A stretch of 64,000 bases of DNA from Porphyridium purpureum (lineage: Eukaryota > Rhodophyta > Bangiophyceae > Porphyridiales > Porphyridiaceae): NCBI GenBank assembly GCA_008690995.1, contig VRMN01000004.1, forward strand, positions 930,001 to 994,000, given 5' to 3'. A program made the position numbers and the translations under genes. The stretch's first letter is position 1, and each line of letters opens with the position of its first letter. The notes below the pieces were generated by a model. That model made no database searches. It saw nothing but the letters and a program-made list of their open reading frames with translations, and was not told the DNA's origin. Below are positions 45,809 through 55,621 of this stretch, in pieces.

Positions 45809-47581
45809 CTACAAAAGCTTGATACCGTAATGCTTCGCGGCTCGACCAACGTCGGCTTTCGCTGAAGCAGCAGCCGACGCATCACGCTTGGCGGCGCGCT
45901 CAGCGTCTTGCCATGCGCGGAGAAATTCAGAGTTCGGCTTCATGTTCAGGTCAGCCAAATCGATCAGTAGCGCACAAAGCTGGGGATGATCCATGTGCGG
46001 CAGGAGCGTGCGTGCCTTCTCAATCATCAGGGTCTGTATTTGGTCACTGAGAGATATTCTCAGCATCGCCGCCGCACGAATCGCCTCCACAACATGTTCG
46101 ACGCCCCATCCGGACACACCGCTCCTCTCGAGCGCGCGACTCCAGCTCTCAGCAAATGAGACCCCACTCCAGTGCGCCGAATCAACGGGGAGCTCGCTTT
46201 GCGCGACGCCTGTCAAGATTCGTACCAACTGTCGCGATGAAAATTTGTCCTTCTCGCTGAAAGTGTTGAATGAGCTCACAATGGCTGCGGATAACTGCGT
46301 GTCTGCACGGACACCGAGCTCACCGATAGCCCAAATGCATCGCGCAAGCTCGTCGTTACGCAGCCGGCTATGCAGCCGGATAAAGCAGCTCTGTACTGTA
46401 GCCGCCAGACCCTCAACTTCATCAACATGGAAGCCACCTCTCGCGGCACCCCACAGCACAAATGCTGTGAAGCCTGTGCCCAGCTCCGGGCCCAGTTTAA
46501 CAATCTGCGAGCCGAGCACTGCGCGGGCGTGCGGAGGCATGCGCATGCACCTTCTGCCCACATGGTGAAAGATAAGATGCAGCTCACCTGGCGTCCATTC
46601 AGTCTGTCTGCTCGCGGCGTCCCAGAAGCGCTCCATGATCAGTGGAGGCGGTTCGATGTGTGCAACGTGAAAAACCCACATCACATTGATCAATCCCTGC
46701 GGCTGGAATTCGTACATGTTGTTGTACGCGGCCACGCACCAGCTTGGTAGCAGCGGGTCAAGCACACCGTCGCGCGCGGTGAGTTCCGTCATGCAAGCGG
46801 AATCTAACAGGCTGCCCAGACAATACGAAACATTTGTCATCGTGATGCTGTTCGCAAAGAGCATCGTCGCCTCGGCAAGCGCCACCCAGCGCGCGAGAAA
46901 CTCAGTCTGGATCAAGAACGCTTGGACAGCTTCCGCGTGCAGCGGGGACGTCTTGCTGAACTTGACCAGTAATCTCAAAATGCGAGCAGGGGTGATAGCA
47001 AATGCGCGAAGGTCCTCAATCGCGTTGTCACGGCCACGCAGCGCGGACGCTTCCTTGTCCTGAAGCCGCCGGCGCGACTCACCCTCTGCTGAGTACACGA
47101 CACTCATCATCTCTTCAAACCACGCTTGCCACAGCTCTCCCTGCGGTCCTTGTCCTCGTGGTAAATGTCCCATGCGATCCAAGTCCCGGACCAGCTGCGC
47201 CGATGCTGTCCTGGCGCGACGGCGAGAGCTCCCAGAACCATTTCCGCGCGCAGCCAATGCGGTGTCTTCAGCCCCATTTCCTCGCTCTCTCGCGTCGTCA
47301 TCACCATCTGCATCCTCCACAACCGTTCTTTTCCCTCCAGAACCCCACTCTCTTGTACTTGCCGCACGCACGACAGGCAGCGCAAACACGCGCGACATCG
47401 AGCAGCGCGAAAGCTGTTCAATCTCGGTCGGTCTTTCGGTCCAAACCTTCTTTCTCGCGCCTCGCGCCACTTCAGCCCTGAGGCCAGAACTTGACACGAC
47501 CCATGGCGGCACAAAGCAGTCCACGCGCTGCTCACCTACGTCCCAAACACGCGCCATCTGCCTCGCCATGTGCGAACTCAT
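45809..47581 (-). CDS. OPR/FASTK-like helical-repeat protein, probably organellar
   Basis: This 590-residue protein is made of paired-helix repeats with the pattern of octotricopeptide/FASTK proteins, for example FQPQGLINVMWVFHVAHIEP, WTPGELHLIFHHVGRRC and DELARCIWAIGELGVRAD. Such proteins bind organellar RNA and promote maturation or translation. No C-terminal RAP domain is visible. The N-terminus contains MSRVFALPVVRAASTREWG (Met at 47398), which could itself start a targeting peptide; the first ATG is at 47581. GTAC elements at 47690 and 47712 lie in the divergent promoter shared with the RimO-like gene. Confidence 0.55.
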   Translation of the reverse strand: MSSHMARQMARVWDVGEQRVDCFVPPWVVSSSGLRAEVARGARKKVWTERPTEIEQLSRCSMSRVFALPVVRAASTREWGSGGKRTVVEDADGDDDARERGNGAEDTALAARGNGSGSSRRRARTASAQLVRDLDRMGHLPRGQGPQGELWQAWFEEMMSVVYSAEGESRRRLQDKEASALRGRDNAIEDLRAFAITPARILRLLVKFSKTSPLHAEAVQAFLIQTEFLARWVALAEATMLFANSITMTNVSYCLGSLLDSACMTELTARDGVLDPLLPSWCVAAYNNMYEFQPQGLINVMWVFHVAHIEPPPLIMERFWDAASRQTEWTPGELHLIFHHVGRRCMRMPPHARAVLGSQIVKLGPELGTGFTAFVLWGAARGGFHVDEVEGLAATVQSCFIRLHSRLRNDELARCIWAIGELGVRADTQLSAAIVSSFNTFSEKDKFSSRQLVRILTGVAQSELPVDSAHWSGVSFAESWSRALERSGVSGWGVEHVVEAIRAAAMLRISLSDQIQTLMIEKARTLLPHMDHPQLCALLIDLADLNMKPNSEFLRAWQDAERAAKRDASAAASAKADVGRAAKHYGIKLL

Positions 47582-47689
47582 TCCTGCTTCGTTGCTCCTT
47601 CAACTTGGGCCCCCTCCTCGAAGCCACGCCATCAAGCCGACTCACCCCGCCTGAAATGCAACATTACAAAGAAATTGCACATTACAAAC

Positions 47690-47718
47690 ACTGTACATAA
47701 ATCGTTCAGTGACTGTAC
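47690..47718. promoter_or_regulatory. Two ACTGTAC elements in a divergent promoter
   Basis: Copies lie at 47690-47696 and 47712-47718, about 110-130 bp upstream of the minus-strand OPR-like ATG and about 90-115 bp upstream of the plus-strand RimO-like ATG. Confidence 0.45.
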
Positions 47719-47805
47719 ACCCAGCAAGGTCGGTTGTGTTTGAAGAGGAGACCACGTGGGTTAGGTCGGCACACGACGGCGGTGGTGGATGCTGGAGACA
47801 AAGAG

Positions 47806-49437
47806 ATGGCGGCGTTCCAGCTCTGCGCGGCGTCATGGAGCGGGATGCGCGCGGCGCGCGGATGCGCGGAACACATTGGGTGTCTGAGCGCAGTGGCGGG
47901 ATGTGAATGCGTGCGTGGTTGTCGTCAGCGTGTGCGCGGGCGCACGGCTTTTGCGCGTTCTTGGCGGCCGCTGATGCGACAGACGCGTGCGCAGACTGGG
48001 AAGGGATTTGCTGAGAATCAGAAGACGCCGGTCAAGATGATGGTTGCGGTGAATGAAGGAACGAATTCTGGTGCGAGCACGGACAGTGCAGCTGCGGGGC
48101 AGATGCTCGGTTCGGTCTCATTGGTAGCATTGGGCTGCGCGAAGAACACGGTGGATGCCGAAGTTATGCTTGGTGATCTGCAGAGAAACGGCGTGCGCAT
48201 CGTAGGCGAAGACGAAGAGTCGGATGTGGTGATTGTGAATACGTGCGCCTTTATTGAGGATGCCAAGACGACGTCCATTGAAGCCATTCTCCACGCCGTG
48301 GGTCGCAAGACTGGCTCGGTTCGCGGTGTGCTCGTGACGGGCTGCTTGGCCCAGAGGTATGCTTCCGACTTGGCTGATGAGTTGCCAGAGGTTGACGCGG
48401 TCGTGGGCTTTGAAAACTATTCGCAAGTGCCCGAGCTGGTGCTAAAGATTTTGCGCAAGGCGCCGCAGGGAAAGGCGAGCCGCGTAGCCGTAGGCGGCGC
48501 GAATGTACCATTTCGACCGGAATGGGAGCGGTGGCGCCTGACGCCTCGGCACACGGCATACTTGCGTGCCGCGGAGGGCTGCTCGCATGCGTGCTCGTTC
48601 TGTATCATACCGTCCTTTCGCGGGCTTTTTCGTTCCAAACCATGGGACTCTGTTCTAGATGAGGCGCGCAGGCTTGCCGCTAGTGGTGTCGTGGAACTTA
48701 ATTTGATTGCTGAAGACACTAACCAGTACGGCATGGACTGGGGACCAAAAGACCCACGGCGCCTGCACGACTTGTTGTACGAGCTCGCAAAGATACCGGG
48801 CATTCGTTGGATCCGGCTGCTGTATTGCTATCCTTCGTACTTTTCTGATGAACTCATTGCAGCCATTCGTGACATCCCTGAGGTCGTCAAGTATGTGGAT
48901 ATTCCCTTGCAGCACATGTCAGACAGGGTGCTGCGTGCCATGAATCGACCTCCTCTCGATCACACGCTCAAAATTTTGAATCGCATTCGTGACGAGATTC
49001 CGGACATTACCCTGCGAACCACGTTCATCAGCGGATTTCCGGGTGAGACAAAGGAGGATCATGAGATTCTCAAGCAGGCACTACGTGAGTTTCGCTTTCG
49101 ACGAGCGGGCATCTTTTCGTACAGCGTCGAAGAAGGCACGCCCGCGGCGCTCCTGGAGGACCTGTTTGTGGATCCAGATGTGAAGGAGAGTCGTTGTGAC
49201 GAGCTCATTAGCATTCAGCAGGAAATAGAGGAGGACTTTGCCAAGCAGCAGGTGGGAAAGGAGCTCGATGTGCTGATTGACCGCCATCAGGATGGGTACG
49301 CCGTGGGCCGCACACGATTCGATGCTCCAGAAATCGACAGCATGGTGTACGTCGTGCAGCTTGTCGACCCGGGCACCATGGTGCGTGTCAAGATTGTGGG
49401 CACGCATGCGTTTGACTTGATTGGCGAAGTGTTGTGA
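47806..49437 (+). CDS. RimO-like methylthiotransferase
   Basis: This radical-SAM methylthiotransferase (543 aa) has N-terminal UPF0004 cysteines in ALGCAKNTVDAEVML, VNTCAFIEDAK and VTGCLAQRY, and radical-SAM cysteines in GCSHACSFCIIPSFRG. LGCAKNTVDSE and CxFCIIPxxRG favour RimO over MiaB/CDKAL1. A TRAM-like C-terminus ends the protein. RimO methylthiolates Asp of bacterial uS12. The first 95 residues from the ATG at 47806 are Arg/Ala/Gly/Cys-rich, resembling an organelle presequence, so it probably acts on plastid or mitochondrial ribosomes. It is divergent from the OPR-like gene. Confidence 0.85.
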   Translation: MAAFQLCAASWSGMRAARGCAEHIGCLSAVAGCECVRGCRQRVRGRTAFARSWRPLMRQTRAQTGKGFAENQKTPVKMMVAVNEGTNSGASTDSAAAGQMLGSVSLVALGCAKNTVDAEVMLGDLQRNGVRIVGEDEESDVVIVNTCAFIEDAKTTSIEAILHAVGRKTGSVRGVLVTGCLAQRYASDLADELPEVDAVVGFENYSQVPELVLKILRKAPQGKASRVAVGGANVPFRPEWERWRLTPRHTAYLRAAEGCSHACSFCIIPSFRGLFRSKPWDSVLDEARRLAASGVVELNLIAEDTNQYGMDWGPKDPRRLHDLLYELAKIPGIRWIRLLYCYPSYFSDELIAAIRDIPEVVKYVDIPLQHMSDRVLRAMNRPPLDHTLKILNRIRDEIPDITLRTTFISGFPGETKEDHEILKQALREFRFRRAGIFSYSVEEGTPAALLEDLFVDPDVKESRCDELISIQQEIEEDFAKQQVGKELDVLIDRHQDGYAVGRTRFDAPEIDSMVYVVQLVDPGTMVRVKIVGTHAFDLIGEVL

Positions 49438-50061
49438 GTGATAGCCGCAGATGTGAATTAAAGAGGTTGTTTCATTTTTCGGAATTCAAAGGAACAAAAG
49501 GTTAAAATGAACAGATGGAAGAGAGCAGCAGCAGACCACTATGAAAAATGGCATTTGTGTTTGGTCCGCTTTGTTCGCACCACAAAAACTCGTGCGACAC
49601 ATTCGGGGCATGACCGTTCGTTGCGCGCACGTCAAATGGCTCTCCGAATCGAGCGCGAAAAACAAGTATCTGATTCGAACGCCGCGCGCACCGCTTGACC
49701 GGTGATCATAGCTGCACGCACACGCCGAGCTTGTTCGCGTGTCGAGATTCCATACTGACGGCCGAAGAAGCCCTCGAAAAAGCGCACCAACTTCATTCAC
49801 CAATAAACGAGCACAGTCACACACGCACACACGAACACACAGACAGACGCAGGCCCGCGCCCGCCGAAATACGCCCTGCGCGCCACGGAACGCCGTGGTG
49901 TAGATTGAGGCACGACTCCGTCCTTCTCGGCGCCGTGTGCCTACTCCCTACATCTCTCTCCCTTCCTCTCGAGTGACGCGCAACCAATTACACTGTCTTC
50001 CCCACAAACCACAGAGGCTCCCACCTCCTCTCGCACCAGAGCCGTGCGTTGCTTTCTTCGC
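49438..50061. other. Intergenic region without recognised genes
   Basis: This holds the 3' ends of the RimO-like (plus) and CaaX-protein (minus) genes. A short CA/GA-rich patch lies at about 49815-49850. A GTTCGAATC on the minus strand at about 49672-49680 looks like a T loop, but no tRNA folds around it. Small frames have no protein character. Confidence 0.4.
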
Positions 50062-50685
50062 TTATTGCAACACACAACATCCGCCCGCCTTCTGCTTCAC
50101 CGGCTCCGTCTGAGGCTTTGCCTGGGTCGCAGGCTTTGCCGCTTCCGCGGCCGGGGCCGGTGGCTTCTTCTCAGCGGGCGCGTCTTCTTTTCTACTCTGC
50201 TCGGGTTGGCTCACGGCGGCAGGTTGCTCTGCCGGTGGTGCCGGCGGCACTTCAGCAGCAGGCTCGGCGGGCTCCTCGGCCGGCGGCGGGGCCTCCGGTT
50301 CCGGTACCGCGCCCGGTGCCTCGGGCTCTTCGTCGCTACTTGAGCTCAGATCCCCAAAGATGTTCTTCTCATCGGGGGCTCCCAGCGAGGGGTGTAATTC
50401 GGCCCCCGAGTTCAAAATCTTGTCCGAGTCCGCGGGCGTGTGGTAGCCGTCCACCTTTCTGCTCACCTTGTCTGTGGTGGGCACGACGACCGAGTTCTTC
50501 TGCCGCATCGCGTCGAGCTCGATCTGGTTCTGGTTCATCTTCTCTTCCTGCTTCGCCGCGGCCGTGGTCGGCATCGGCGTGGCCGATCGGCCCGGCGCGT
50601 TTTGCAAGTTCACATTCTCCGGCAGCCGGCCCATGCGGTACCGCGCGTGCGAGTTTGGCCCGCCGCCATACTCCCCGCTATTCAT
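50062..50685 (-). CDS. Disordered, Pro/Ala/Glu-rich protein with C-terminal CaaX box
   Basis: The 207-residue protein is hydrophilic throughout. A Gly/Asn/Arg-rich N-terminus (MNSGEYGGGPNSHARYRMG) is followed by a helix-prone stretch (QEEKMNQNQIELDAMRQKNS), an acidic serine run (FGDLSSSSDEEPE; possible CK2 site) and PAEEPAEP-type repeats. It ends KAGGCCVLQ. CVLQ fits the CaaX pattern for farnesylation, and the preceding Cys could be palmitoylated, as in some small GTPases, but no GTPase domain is present. It is predicted to be a membrane-tethered scaffold; function unknown. Confidence 0.6.
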   Translation of the reverse strand: MNSGEYGGGPNSHARYRMGRLPENVNLQNAPGRSATPMPTTAAAKQEEKMNQNQIELDAMRQKNSVVVPTTDKVSRKVDGYHTPADSDKILNSGAELHPSLGAPDEKNIFGDLSSSSDEEPEAPGAVPEPEAPPPAEEPAEPAAEVPPAPPAEQPAAVSQPEQSRKEDAPAEKKPPAPAAEAAKPATQAKPQTEPVKQKAGGCCVLQ

Positions 50686-51287
50686 CTTCTTCCCTCACAC
50701 GCTCCCCCGCGCCGCGCCCCGTCCCTCGCCTTCCCTCAACCCCCCGCCGCGTCCGTCGCCCTCCTCACCCGCAAACCCCAACCACCCTTTCCACAAACAC
50801 ACACTCTCTCTTCCCCAATCCCACCGCCGTCCGCGCCGTTCCCCTCCGCGTTCCCTCTAGCTCATCGATACCGCGCCGTCCCCCTCCCTCTCCGTCTTCC
50901 TCCCTCTCACATCCACTCCCTCAAACACCCCACCCACTCAAACACAACAACCCCCCACCATCACCACCACCACCACTCGCTTCGCCGCCTCTTCCGTCCC
51001 TTCCCAACACACTCTCGTATTTTCTTCCTTCCTCCTTCCTTCCTTCGTTCTCTCCTCTCTTACCACGTTGCTATTTTTTCACAGCTGGACACAGTACTAA
51101 AACAGCCAAAAATACCCAAACACCATACCACCAAACCACCATCCGAACCCTTGATTGCGTGCGCCTCTCTGTCACGTTCTCTTTCAGCCTCGAGACGGAT
51201 TCCCCCCTCTCCCGCGCCTTTTTTCTTTTGGGTTGTGCTTGTTGAAACGGTTCCGCTTCCATCATCACAAAAAAGGGCAGCTCCACG

Positions 51288-51289
<2 letters not shown>

Positions 51290-51320
<31 letters not shown>
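51290..51320 (+). repeat. CA dinucleotide repeat
   Basis: A pure AC run of about 15 units, in noncoding sequence. Confidence 0.9.
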
Positions 51321-51322
<2 letters not shown>

Positions 51323-51661
51323 CAATGAAAGCAAGCAAACCAAGGAACCAACGAATTTGGAACCGCGTCGTAGCGGTGCGGTATCGTGACAAGACTGACA
51401 CTGATGGAGAATGATACGCGAACGTGTAATGCGTATTGCACATGGAGTGATCGCTGCGCGCGGGTTGCCAAAAATAAGCGCGCCAGAGACACAAACCTGT
51501 CGTTGGTGGCATCGACACACAAACACGCTCACACGCTCGCACGCTCACACGCACGCGAGGATGTCGCATTGCATGGTCATCCTGAATCTTTTTTTAGACG
51601 CGGCACGAGTGAATCCACAGGAGCGTCGGCTCTGACTGAACCGTCGCGTCCTCAGAGTAGG

Positions 51662-51750
51662 GTACAGTGCGCGGACATTGGAACACGCACGCAAGGCGCG
51701 CGAAGGAGAGAAACCCTAGGCGATGCTTGTGTACAGTGAAAAGGTACAGT
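51662..51750. promoter_or_regulatory. Three GTACAGT elements upstream of exportin-T
   Basis: Exact copies lie at 51662-51668, 51731-51737 and 51744-51750, all in the same orientation and followed by G. They lie 280-370 bp upstream of the ATG. Confidence 0.45.
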
Positions 51751-51832
51751 GGGTGATGATTAGGGTTTCTGGGAAGGCGGCGTTTGGCGAGGGCCGTGGG
51801 GTTTGCAGGGCGAGAGGAGGAGAGAAGAGGGA

Positions 51833-51834
<2 letters not shown>

Positions 51835-51870
<36 letters not shown>

Positions 51871-51881
51871 AGAGAGAGGAA
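51835..51881 (+). repeat. GA dinucleotide repeat in the exportin-T leader
   Basis: A GA run at 51836-51864 followed by GGGAGGGAGAGAGAGG lies about 150-195 bp before the ATG, on the coding strand. Confidence 0.85.
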
Positions 51882-52031
51882 GCGCGAGGGACAGAAGAGG
51901 TGTGATGAGATATGGTGAATAGCATGCGTATGTTTGTGAGCTGACAGGGGACGGCGTGGAGCGGTGGGGTGGTGGAGTGGGAAGAACAAGAGGAATAAGC
52001 AGCAGAAGGGTGGGGCGGCCCGCGCAGTGCG

Positions 52032-55000
52032 ATGGATGATTTCGAGGCAGCCGTGCTGCTGGCGCTGAACCCGGCGGCCGATCGCGCGCTGGTGGGTCAG
52101 GCCGTGCGCTATACAGACGCGGTGCGCGTCTCGCCGGAGGGCTGGAGGTTCTGTCTGGAGAAGCTGATGCAGCCATACCAGGCCGCCACAAAGTTCTGGT
52201 GCCTGGGCGTGCTGGCAGAGCGCTACGTCGCAAGCAGCGCGCGCCGCCATGAGGCGCACACAGCCGCGGCCAGCAAGGATCATCCAAATGCGGCCGCGGA
52301 TCTTGTACGTAGTGGAAGTAGCACTGCGCCGCCGATATGCATCGTCTCCGATGATGTGATTCAGCCGCAGGACCGCGCGCTGTTTCGACAGGCCTGCCTG
52401 ATGTATCTGGCATTCTTGACGGAGCGCGAAGCGTCGGCGCCGAGCTTCCTGAAAAACAAGCTCGCTCAGCTGATTGCATTGGTGGTTCGCTACGACTACC
52501 CGCACGAATGGCCAAACGTGTTCTTCGAACTCATCCAGTTTGTCGAGAACGGCCCGGGCGCGCTAGCGACGCGCGTGGAGCTGTTTTTCCGCATCATGCG
52601 CGGTGTCGACGAGGAAGTCACGAGCTTGTCTGCCTTTCAGCAAAATAAGCATCACTCCATGACTGTTCGCGAAGGCCTGCGCTCATCGGCCATCATAGGA
52701 CTCACGAATATCTGGCACGGCTGCATCCGCACCGACGAACAGGCGAACGAGCGCTTTGCAGTGTGGGCGCTAGACACGCTCAAGCGGTACTCGGAATGGA
52801 TTGACATCACTTTGGTGTTGCAAGATAGCACCATTGGATTTATTTCGTCCATGCTGGGCGCCGAGCGTATGGGTCGATACAACAAGATTCACGCGTCGTG
52901 TGCATCTGCGCTGAGTGCGATTGTGAGCAAACGCATGGGTGTAGAAGATAAGATGAATTTATTGGAGCGTCTACAGGTACTCGACTTGCTGCGAGACATG
53001 ATCACGGACAAGGCGCTGCTAGAGGAGAGCGGCACGCACGAGGAGAGCGAGCTCGGCCTCCGGAGCGCTCGCGTAGAAATCGCAGCGGTGGTGAACAAGC
53101 TCGCGTCTGAGGCTCTTGAAGGGATGAAAGTGCTTCTTGATGATATACGCCCTGTCCACATTGTGCGCGCTGCACTCATGGTTGCCATTCGACTGCTGTC
53201 CGGCGAGGACGGAGAGCAAGAGGTGCTGGAGGAATCGGTCGCGCTGATCAGCTCGTATGTGCTCATCTGCAAGCGCGACGTGGCCGCAGTTTCAGGGTCG
53301 GGACCGGGCGCTCAGAATGGACGAGGACCTGAGCGTCCTGGAATCAATCTGGCGCAGGGACAGCTCGACAAGTTTAGCGACGACGATGGCTTGCGGCAAA
53401 TTTCGGTGGTAACGATGGAAAACATGCGCTTCCCAGACAATTACGACCCGGCTGCAAGTGAAGATGACGACCTCACGGGATTTGCGACATTGCGCAAGCT
53501 GCTTTTAAAGGTGTTCAGAAATATTGCTGTGGTGGCGCCTAACAGTATATTTGCCGCCACCCAGGATATGATCCGGCGTGTGCTTCGCGAGCCCAGCCCG
53601 GCCCCGGCGGACATGGAACTCGTTTTCACGCTCGTCCAGAACCTGTACGAACTAATGCCAGATAAGCCAGCCGCGCAGGAACTTGTGCTTGGCATTCTGA
53701 GCGCGCAGCAGTTCTCGCAAAGCATTGTGATGCGGTCGACGAGCAAAGCGTTAGGAAATTCATCGTCTTTCGCCGGCCCGGCGGCCGCAGTATCGAGCTC
53801 CGCCGGCCCACCAACGAGCACAGACGCTTCGCGTGATCACCAAATGGCCTCGGTTGCGCTCATGTACCTAGAGCTCGCGACTCGAGCGCATCGCCTGTTG
53901 CAGGAAGAACAGAACACAGCGACCTTGTTGCTGGTGCTCGAAACGTTTTTCGGGGAGCGCGGCCTACGGAGCCGGGACGGGTATACACGCAGTCGAAGTG
54001 CGCATTTGCTTGTGAAGTTTGTGCGCACGCTACGCTTTGTGATTTCCAGTAAGGCGCTCGACGCCGTGCTAAACACTATTACTCCGTTGCTTGCCATTGA
54101 GGACTCGAGCTTTTTGTCGGTCGAGGATGAGTACTCGTTGTTTGAGGCGTGTGGGTTAGTGCTTGGCGCGGCGGACATTGCTGGGGTTACCAGTGGCAGC
54201 GGGGACGAGCAGAATGCGCGAATGGCTATGTACTTGCGCGCGCTGCTTACGCCTCTGATCGCTGCAATGTCCGCGGCGGGCGGCTCGGGTCAAGAGGCAC
54301 TGGAGCGTGGCGTGCATAGTCTCAAGGCGGCTGGCGCGCTTTCCAAGGGCTTTGTTGCTTACGTTCCAATGAGTCCTACGAACTCGACGCCTCTGCACTC
54401 GCCGCGGTTGCTCGACTCGTCACCTTCAAAGTCGCAACCCTTTCAGCGGTCGCAGCAAGGCCAGCAGAGCGCGGATGGAGGGGCGAGCTCCATGAATGAT
54501 TCCGTCGCTGATATGCAGCGCACGGCAGCTGCAAAGACACTGTGGCTAGAATGTCTCGAGGCCGTCATGGCGCTTCGTTTGAGGTACCCGGCGCACCGGG
54601 AGCTCAACAAGGGCGTCCTCTTCTTTTATCACCGCATGGTCGAGACGGCAGGCGCAGATATTTTGCGCGGCTTTTCAGAGTCGATTGCCGCTTTGCTTGG
54701 TGGAGTGAGCTCGCCACCAGACATTATGGGTGTCTTGCTACTCGTGAATCAGGTGGTTCTCAAATTCCAGGCACAAGCCGCGGCGGTGCTGGACGAGTTG
54801 TTTGGGCCACTTGTGACGGTGTGCGTTCAGTACCTTCCAGATGTGTCTATGTGCGCCGAACCGAATGCTCCGCAGAGCGAGGAGGAAAGGGAGCGCATCG
54901 AACTTGTGCGAGCTTTTGTCATGCTCTTGTTCGTGGTGCTAGAGAGTCCGCTCGCGCCCGTGATGGTGAGTGCGCGAAACGTTCGCTTGCTGAAGGATGT

Positions 55001-55541
55001 GACCATGTTTGTACTGCAAACAGGTCACGGAAACTTTTTGGACGGCAAGGCAACGACCATGTCCACCGTGAGGCAGACGTTCCAAGTGGTGGTCGCGATG
55101 AGCAAATTGTGGATAACGTCGACGTCGCCCTTTGCGCGAGCTTCGGGAAGTGGGCCTGGCGAGGTGATGATTGCGGCGGCCTCGACTGCGCCCGCGGTGC
55201 TCAAGGAGGTAACAGAACTCGTGCTTGCGCATGCCGCGGGCATGTGTGTGCAGTGCGGCCAGCGGCTGGCGATGCTCATCTCCGCGCAAGTCGTGTCAGC
55301 GCATGCCGCGCGTTCAGTCGTGAAGGAAGTGGTTGCGCTGGAGGCCGCGCTGCTCGAATCTCCGCCATCCATCCACACGGCGTTCAACGACCAGCTGATC
55401 CGCGCGCTGTCTGCATCTGTGCCAGGCTACAGCGCAGACACACATAAGCAGTACACCGCCTTACTGCTCACCTCTGGCCGCGAAGACGACGCCACGCGCA
55501 TGCTCATGGCGATGATTCTGGCCGAGCGCACAGCGTCATAG
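52032..55541 (+). CDS. XPOT: Exportin-T (tRNA nuclear export receptor)
   Basis: The 1169-residue karyopherin begins MDDFEAAVLLALNPAADRAL, matching the XPOT/Los1 N-terminus. The Xpo1-like region runs near residues 120-200 (FLKNKLAQLIALVVRYDYPH, EWPNVFFELIQFV, FFRIMRGVDEEV). HEAT repeats continue to the end. Length fits family members. It binds mature tRNA with Ran-GTP. Two low-complexity insertions interrupt the repeats (about residues 418-440 and 780-820, Ser/Gln/Pro-rich). A tRNA exporter sits in the same window as a permuted tRNA gene, PSTK and TRM7, with no closer linkage. GTACAGT elements and a GA leader precede it. Confidence 0.85.
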   Translation: MDDFEAAVLLALNPAADRALVGQAVRYTDAVRVSPEGWRFCLEKLMQPYQAATKFWCLGVLAERYVASSARRHEAHTAAASKDHPNAAADLVRSGSSTAPPICIVSDDVIQPQDRALFRQACLMYLAFLTEREASAPSFLKNKLAQLIALVVRYDYPHEWPNVFFELIQFVENGPGALATRVELFFRIMRGVDEEVTSLSAFQQNKHHSMTVREGLRSSAIIGLTNIWHGCIRTDEQANERFAVWALDTLKRYSEWIDITLVLQDSTIGFISSMLGAERMGRYNKIHASCASALSAIVSKRMGVEDKMNLLERLQVLDLLRDMITDKALLEESGTHEESELGLRSARVEIAAVVNKLASEALEGMKVLLDDIRPVHIVRAALMVAIRLLSGEDGEQEVLEESVALISSYVLICKRDVAAVSGSGPGAQNGRGPERPGINLAQGQLDKFSDDDGLRQISVVTMENMRFPDNYDPAASEDDDLTGFATLRKLLLKVFRNIAVVAPNSIFAATQDMIRRVLREPSPAPADMELVFTLVQNLYELMPDKPAAQELVLGILSAQQFSQSIVMRSTSKALGNSSSFAGPAAAVSSSAGPPTSTDASRDHQMASVALMYLELATRAHRLLQEEQNTATLLLVLETFFGERGLRSRDGYTRSRSAHLLVKFVRTLRFVISSKALDAVLNTITPLLAIEDSSFLSVEDEYSLFEACGLVLGAADIAGVTSGSGDEQNARMAMYLRALLTPLIAAMSAAGGSGQEALERGVHSLKAAGALSKGFVAYVPMSPTNSTPLHSPRLLDSSPSKSQPFQRSQQGQQSADGGASSMNDSVADMQRTAAAKTLWLECLEAVMALRLRYPAHRELNKGVLFFYHRMVETAGADILRGFSESIAALLGGVSSPPDIMGVLLLVNQVVLKFQAQAAAVLDELFGPLVTVCVQYLPDVSMCAEPNAPQSEEERERIELVRAFVMLLFVVLESPLAPVMVSARNVRLLKDVTMFVLQTGHGNFLDGKATTMSTVRQTFQVVVAMSKLWITSTSPFARASGSGPGEVMIAAASTAPAVLKEVTELVLAHAAGMCVQCGQRLAMLISAQVVSAHAARSVVKEVVALEAALLESPPSIHTAFNDQLIRALSASVPGYSADTHKQYTALLLTSGREDDATRMLMAMILAERTAS

Positions 55542-55621
55542 CGCTCTCTCCCAGCTGCTCCCCGCTACTCCCGCCTGCTCCCGCGTCCACAGCATCGACC
55601 CCTCACGCACTGAACCTCAAT

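Larger units (their letters stand above)
50686..52031. other. Simple-repeat-rich divergent intergenic region
   Basis: From 50690 to 51060 the plus strand is strongly pyrimidine-rich with CCAC runs, which is purine-rich as transcribed for the CaaX gene. A CA repeat lies at 51290-51320. Three GTACAGT elements lie at 51662-51750 and a GA repeat at 51835-51881. No protein-coding frame was recognised. Confidence 0.55.

Noticed and set aside
45756-45885. Longer PSTK with start at 45885
   Set aside because: This start would overlap the end of the OPR-like gene and adds no conserved residues; the Met at 45756 directly precedes the P-loop domain.
49630-49745. T-loop-like GTTCGAATC on the minus strand
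   Set aside because: The flanking bases do not form a T stem (only the closing G-C pairs), no D arm or anticodon arm fits, and no permuted arrangement works either.
50049-51414. Long plus-strand frames over the CaaX gene
   Set aside because: They are Pro/Ser/His-rich translations of pyrimidine-rich repeats and antisense coding sequence.
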